DNA from: Gammaproteobacteria bacterium
GTDB taxonomy: Bacteria > Pseudomonadota > Gammaproteobacteria > SZUA-229
Assembly (NCBI GenBank): GCA_011051475.1
Contig: DRLE01000268.1
Coordinates: forward strand, 1 to 8,957
DNA length: 8,957 nucleotides
Reading direction: 5' to 3'
This document shows positions 5,775 to 8,957 of this stretch, in pieces. Numbering within the stretch: position 1 is the first letter of the stretch; each line of letters opens with the position of its first letter. The notes below the pieces were generated by a model. The model saw only the letters and a list, made by a program, of their open reading frames with translations. It searched no databases and had not been told where the DNA came from. The position numbers were made by a program, and so were the translations under genes.

Positions 5775-6136
5775 TGGTGGAGATGGCGGGAATTGAACCC
5801 GCGTCCGCAAGCACTCCGCCTTCGGCTCTACATGCTTATTCCGTCTATTGGTTTAACGCTGTATTACCCGACGGGCAGGGAAAATACAGCGCGATTCCGG
5901 ATAAGTTTTAACGGATCCACACCGGACATGCTTCACCGCGAGCCTGTATGGGTCGACCCCGGTGATCTGAGCGTACAGGCACACGTCAGGCCGAGGGCTA
6001 TGAGCAGGTTATTAAGCTGCTAAAGCGTAGTTGTCGTCGTTGGCAACTATAAGTTTTGCGAATGGTTTTACGAGGTAAATCGCACCTCGGCATGCACCTC
6101 AGGTTTTGCTACCCACGTCGAAGCCATGTCATCCCC
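5775..6136 (-). ncRNA. ssrA: Transfer-messenger RNA (tmRNA)
   Basis: tmRNA enters ribosomes stalled on broken mRNA, with SmpB and EF-Tu, and adds a degradation tag to the unfinished protein. The mature RNA is 362 bases, the usual size. The acceptor stem pairs 5' GGGGAUG with 3' CAUCUCC (one G-U, as in E. coli) and ends in an encoded CCA. The T arm is GCGGG-UUCAAUU-CCCGC. The tag frame on the minus strand runs from the GCC resume codon at 6044-6042 to the TAA at 6014-6012, giving A-N-D-D-N-Y-A-L-A-A; a second TAA follows directly. This tag differs from that of E. coli by Glu to Asp and is the form I recall for Pseudomonas. A promoter-like TATAAT lies upstream and a good terminator downstream. 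It is convergent with the lipoprotein gene and divergent from purL. Confidence 0.97.
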
Positions 6137-6164
6137 TGAAGTAGAACGGTCAAGTTCTGGCGGT

Positions 6165-6193
6165 ATTATAACCTTTATTGACCGTGTTTATCT
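6165..6193 (-). promoter_or_regulatory. Likely ssrA promoter
   Basis: On the minus strand, a perfect TATAAT (complement of 6165-6170) lies 28 bases before the mature tmRNA 5' end. This leaves room for a short leader to be removed by RNase P. At 17-base spacing the -35 is AGATAA (complement of 6188-6193), a poor match. CGGTCAA (6147-6153) and TTGACCG (6178-6184) flank the -10 as an inverted pair. Confidence 0.55.
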
Positions 6194-6230
6194 GTATATG
6201 TGGGTATATATGGAAATATCAAGCGGTTCT

Positions 6231-6258
6231 GTCATTGCTTCGCTACGCTCGCAATGAC
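6231..6258. repeat. REP-like palindrome of the GTCATTGCGAGCG type
   Basis: GTCATTGC (6231-6238) and GCAATGAC (6251-6258) enclose TTCGCTACGCTC; on the minus strand it reads GTCATTGCGAGCGTAGCGAA and onward. This short palindrome type is dispersed in many unrelated bacterial genomes between genes. Here it lies between the divergent ssrA and purL. Confidence 0.6.
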
Positions 6259-6392
6259 GGGTATCCACAGGCATGAAATTTATTGGGCGAAGATCACCGC
6301 CACGGGGCGACTTGCAGCCTGAATCAGGGTAAAATTCGCGACTTCCTTGACCCGCTTCAAGCATAATAATAAACCCACGCAGACCCTGAAAA

Positions 6393-8957
6393 ATGCATAT
6401 ATTTATTGGTTCTCCCGCCTTATCCCGTTTTCGCCAGGAAAAGCTGCTTAAACAGCTTCAGGATATTTCGCCGCAGATAACCCAGCTGACCGGGCATTTC
6501 GTGCATTTTGTCGACAGTGAGCAGCCACTGAGCGATGCTGAAACAGGCGTGCTGAAGAAGCTGCTGCGTTATGGCCCGCATATGGAAGAGGTCTCCAGCG
6601 AAGGCGAGCTGTTTCTGGTAACGCCGCGCGCCGGCACGATTTCGCCCTGGTCATCCAAGGCCACGGATATCGCCCATAACTGCAAGCTGCACAATGTGCG
6701 GCGCATCGAACGCGGTCTGGCCTACCATGTGCAGGCCGATGCCGCCCTGGAAGCCGAACAGAAACAGGCGGTGGCGGCCTGCCTGCATGACCGCATGGTG
6801 GAAATGGTGCTGCACAGCATGGAGGCGGCCAGCTGCCTGTTCGAACACCACGAACCGCAACCCGGTGAATCCATCGATATTCTGGCGCAGGGCAGGGCGG
6901 CGCTGGTTGAAGCCAACACCCGCCTGGGCCTGGCTCTGTCGGATGATGAAATCGATTATCTGATCGATTTTTTCAGCAGCGAGAAGCGCAACCCGGTCGA
7001 TGCCGAGCTGATGATGTTCGCCCAGGCCAACTCCGAGCACTGCCGGCACAAGATATTCAATGCCGACTGGATTATCGATGGCGAGAAGCAGGACAAATCC
7101 CTGTTCGGCATGATCCGCAATACCTATGAAAACCACTCGGAGGATGTGCTCAGCGCCTACAGCGACAACTCCTCGGTGATCAGCGGGCATAAGGCACCGC
7201 GTTTTGTGACCGAAGGTAACAGCCACCGCTACCGCTATATCGATGAACACATTGCCATATTGATGAAGGTGGAAACCCATAATCACCCCACCGCGATTGC
7301 GCCGTTTCCCGGCGCCGCCACCGGCTCGGGTGGTGAAATCCGCGATGAAGGCGCCACCGGTCGCGGTTCCAAACCCAAGGTGGGGCTCAGTGGTTTTTCC
7401 GTGTCCAATCTGAAAATCCCCGGCTACAGTCAGCCCTGGGAAGTCGATTACGGCAAGCCCGAGCGCATCGTCTCGGCGCTGGATATTATGCTGGAAGGCC
7501 CGATCGGTTCGGCGGCCTTTAACAACGAGTTCGGCCGGCCGAATATTGCCGGTTACTTCCGCAGTTTCGAGCTGACGGTCAACGGCGTCAATGGCGAGGA
7601 AGTACGCGGTTATCACAAGCCCATTATGCTGGCCGGCGGCTACGGCAATATCCGCGAGCAGCATATCGAAAAACTGCCGCTGCCGGTGGGCACGCCCATT
7701 GTCGTGCTGGGTGGCCCGGCCATGCTGATCGGTCTGGGTGGCGGCGCGGCGTCCTCCATGGACAGCGGCGCCAGCGCCGAGGACCTCGATTTTGCTTCGG
7801 TGCAGCGTGGCAACCCGGAAATGGAGCGCCGCTGCCAGGAAGTCATCGATGCCTGCTGGGCGCAGGACGACAATCCCATTCTCTCCATCCACGACGTCGG
7901 TGCCGGCGGCCTGTCCAATGCGCTGCCGGAACTGGTGTATGACGGCGGTCGCGGCGCCGAGTTCGAACTGCGCGAGGTGCACAATGACGAGCCGGGCATG
8001 ACGCCGATGCAGATCTGGTGCAACGAATCGCAGGAACGTTATGTCATTGCCGTCAACCCCGAGCGCATCGACGACTTCAGGGCGCTGTGTCAGCGCGAGC
8101 GCTGCCCCTATGCCATTCTCGGCGAGACCACCGAAGAACAGACGCTGAAGGTGCATGACCGCTATTTCGACAATTACCCCGTCGATATGCCGCTGGATGT
8201 ACTGCTGGGCAAGCCGCCGAAAATGCTGCGTGATGTGAAACGCATCAAGGTGGCTCAGCCACCGCTGCAAACCAGCGAAATCGACATTACCGAAGCGGCC
8301 TTTAATGTGCTGCGTCTGCCGTCCGTGGCCAGCAAGAGTTTTCTGATTACCATCGGGGATCGCACCGTGACCGGCATGGTCAGCCGCGACCAGATGGTCG
8401 GTCCCTGGCAGGTGCCGGTGGCCGATGTGGCGGTCACCACCAGCGCCTATCAGGGCTACTGCGGCGAAGCCATGGCCATGGGCGAGCGCACCCCGCTGGC
8501 GCTGCTCGACGGTCCGGTCTCGGCGCGCATGGCCGTGGCCGAAGCCATTACCAATATTATGGCTGCCGATATTGAAAAACTCTCCGACATCAAGCTGTCG
8601 GCCAACTGGATGGCGCCCGCCGGGCATCCCGGCGAAGACGCGAAGCTGTATGACACGGTAAAAACCGTGGGCATGGAAATCTGCCCCGAGCTGGAGCTGA
8701 CCATACCCGTGGGCAAGGATTCGATGTCGATGAAAACCGTATGGCAGGAGCATAATAATGGTAAGGGCGAGAACAAGTCAGTGACCGCGCCGCTGTCGCT
8801 GATTATTACCGCCTTCGCGCCGGTGAATGATGTGCGCAATACCCTGACGCCGCAGCTTCGCACCGATATCGACGATACCGGCCTGCTACTGGTCGACCTG
8901 GGACGCGGCAAAAACCGCCTTGGCGGCAGCGCCCTGGCGCAGACCTGCGGGCAGATC
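6393..8957 (+). CDS. purL: Phosphoribosylformylglycinamidine synthase, long single-chain form (3' end outside window)
   Basis: PurL converts FGAR, glutamine and ATP to FGAM in the fourth step of cytoplasmic purine synthesis. The frame is open from the ATG at 6393 to the window edge (855 codons; the E. coli enzyme has about 1,295). The start is fixed by the N-terminus MHIFIGSPALSRFR, which matches the family; no clear Shine-Dalgarno precedes it. Visible in order: the N-terminal PurS-like domain with TISPWSSKATDIAHNC, the linker motif FAQANSEHCRHKIFNADW (His216 matches the numbering of the Salmonella enzyme), the ATP/substrate motif KVETHNHPTAI near residues 293-301, GEIRDEGATGRG, GLGGGAASS at 447-455, SIHDVGAGGLSN, and the second synthase half with VGPWQVPVADVAVT and PVGKDSMSMKT. 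The C-terminal glutaminase domain with its catalytic Cys lies beyond the edge. No frame break is seen. No clear promoter or PurR box was found in 6137-6392. Confidence 0.98.
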   Translation, partial: MHIFIGSPALSRFRQEKLLKQLQDISPQITQLTGHFVHFVDSEQPLSDAETGVLKKLLRYGPHMEEVSSEGELFLVTPRAGTISPWSSKATDIAHNCKLHNVRRIERGLAYHVQADAALEAEQKQAVAACLHDRMVEMVLHSMEAASCLFEHHEPQPGESIDILAQGRAALVEANTRLGLALSDDEIDYLIDFFSSEKRNPVDAELMMFAQANSEHCRHKIFNADWIIDGEKQDKSLFGMIRNTYENHSEDVLSAYSDNSSVISGHKAPRFVTEGNSHRYRYIDEHIAILMKVETHNHPTAIAPFPGAATGSGGEIRDEGATGRGSKPKVGLSGFSVSNLKIPGYSQPWEVDYGKPERIVSALDIMLEGPIGSAAFNNEFGRPNIAGYFRSFELTVNGVNGEEVRGYHKPIMLAGGYGNIREQHIEKLPLPVGTPIVVLGGPAMLIGLGGGAASSMDSGASAEDLDFASVQRGNPEMERRCQEVIDACWAQDDNPILSIHDVGAGGLSNALPELVYDGGRGAEFELREVHNDEPGMTPMQIWCNESQERYVIAVNPERIDDFRALCQRERCPYAILGETTEEQTLKVHDRYFDNYPVDMPLDVLLGKPPKMLRDVKRIKVAQPPLQTSEIDITEAAFNVLRLPSVASKSFLITIGDRTVTGMVSRDQMVGPWQVPVADVAVTTSAYQGYCGEAMAMGERTPLALLDGPVSARMAVAEAITNIMAADIEKLSDIKLSANWMAPAGHPGEDAKLYDTVKTVGMEICPELELTIPVGKDSMSMKTVWQEHNNGKGENKSVTAPLSLIITAFAPVNDVRNTLTPQLRTDIDDTGLLLVDLGRGKNRLGGSALAQTCGQI

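Noticed and set aside
5419..6023. Short open frames on both strands across the repeats and ssrA
   Set aside because: Products such as WRWRELNPRP and VEMAGIEPAS are the well-known false proteins read from DNA antisense to tmRNA or tRNA ends. The rest follow the structured repeats.
6137..6392. PurR operator or purine riboswitch before purL
   Set aside because: No ACGCAAACGTTTGCGT-like palindrome and no purine-aptamer three-way junction could be found by eye. TTGACC at 6347-6352 has no -10 at proper spacing.
6651..8753. A 700-codon open frame on the minus strand
   Set aside because: It is antisense to purL, whose plus-strand frame matches the enzyme along its whole length. The minus-strand product is unusually rich in His and Gly with no recognisable domain: a codon-bias shadow.

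Overview
The window is most likely from a gammaproteobacterium of moderate GC content. Three things point there: the tmRNA tag reads ANDDNYALAA, of the gammaproteobacterial ANDxNYALAA type; the purine enzyme is the long single-chain PurL; and an MltF-type lytic transglycosylase is present. No species can be assigned from the sequence alone.

Layout, left to right. Bases 2-910 are the 3' part of mltF, cut by the left edge. A perfect 9-bp palindrome follows, then a 104-residue acidic protein with a strong ribosome binding site that resembles the DUF5335 family (1020-1334). Bases 1335-1861 hold no convincing gene, but do hold a multi-hairpin repeat ending in a rho-independent terminator. Bases 1868-5389 encode a lipoprotein of about 1,173 residues: an Ig/cadherin-like domain, thrombospondin-type-3-like calcium motifs, a region that resembles the heptamer/pore domain of anthrax protective antigen, a LamG-like domain, more calcium motifs and an unrecognised C-terminal domain with six cysteines. 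Bases 5390-5774 hold two more copies of the structured repeat, each beginning with a copy of the ssrA 3' end. The tmRNA gene ssrA lies on the minus strand at 5775-6136 with its own terminator and promoter. After a short spacer with a REP-like palindrome, purL starts at 6393 and runs off the right edge (855 codons seen).

Functionally, mltF (peptidoglycan turnover), ssrA (ribosome rescue) and purL (purine synthesis) are conserved housekeeping genes. The lipoprotein and the repeats look like accessory DNA beside ssrA, a classical integration site. The two most interesting signals are the protective-antigen-like lipoprotein, whose LamG domain looks circularly permuted and inserted into a calcium module, and the family of structured repeats. 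That family has base-pair-preserving differences between copies, brackets the lipoprotein gene, and carries repeated ssrA 3' ends spaced 172 and 171 bp apart. No integrase, transposase or toxin partner enzyme is encoded inside the window.
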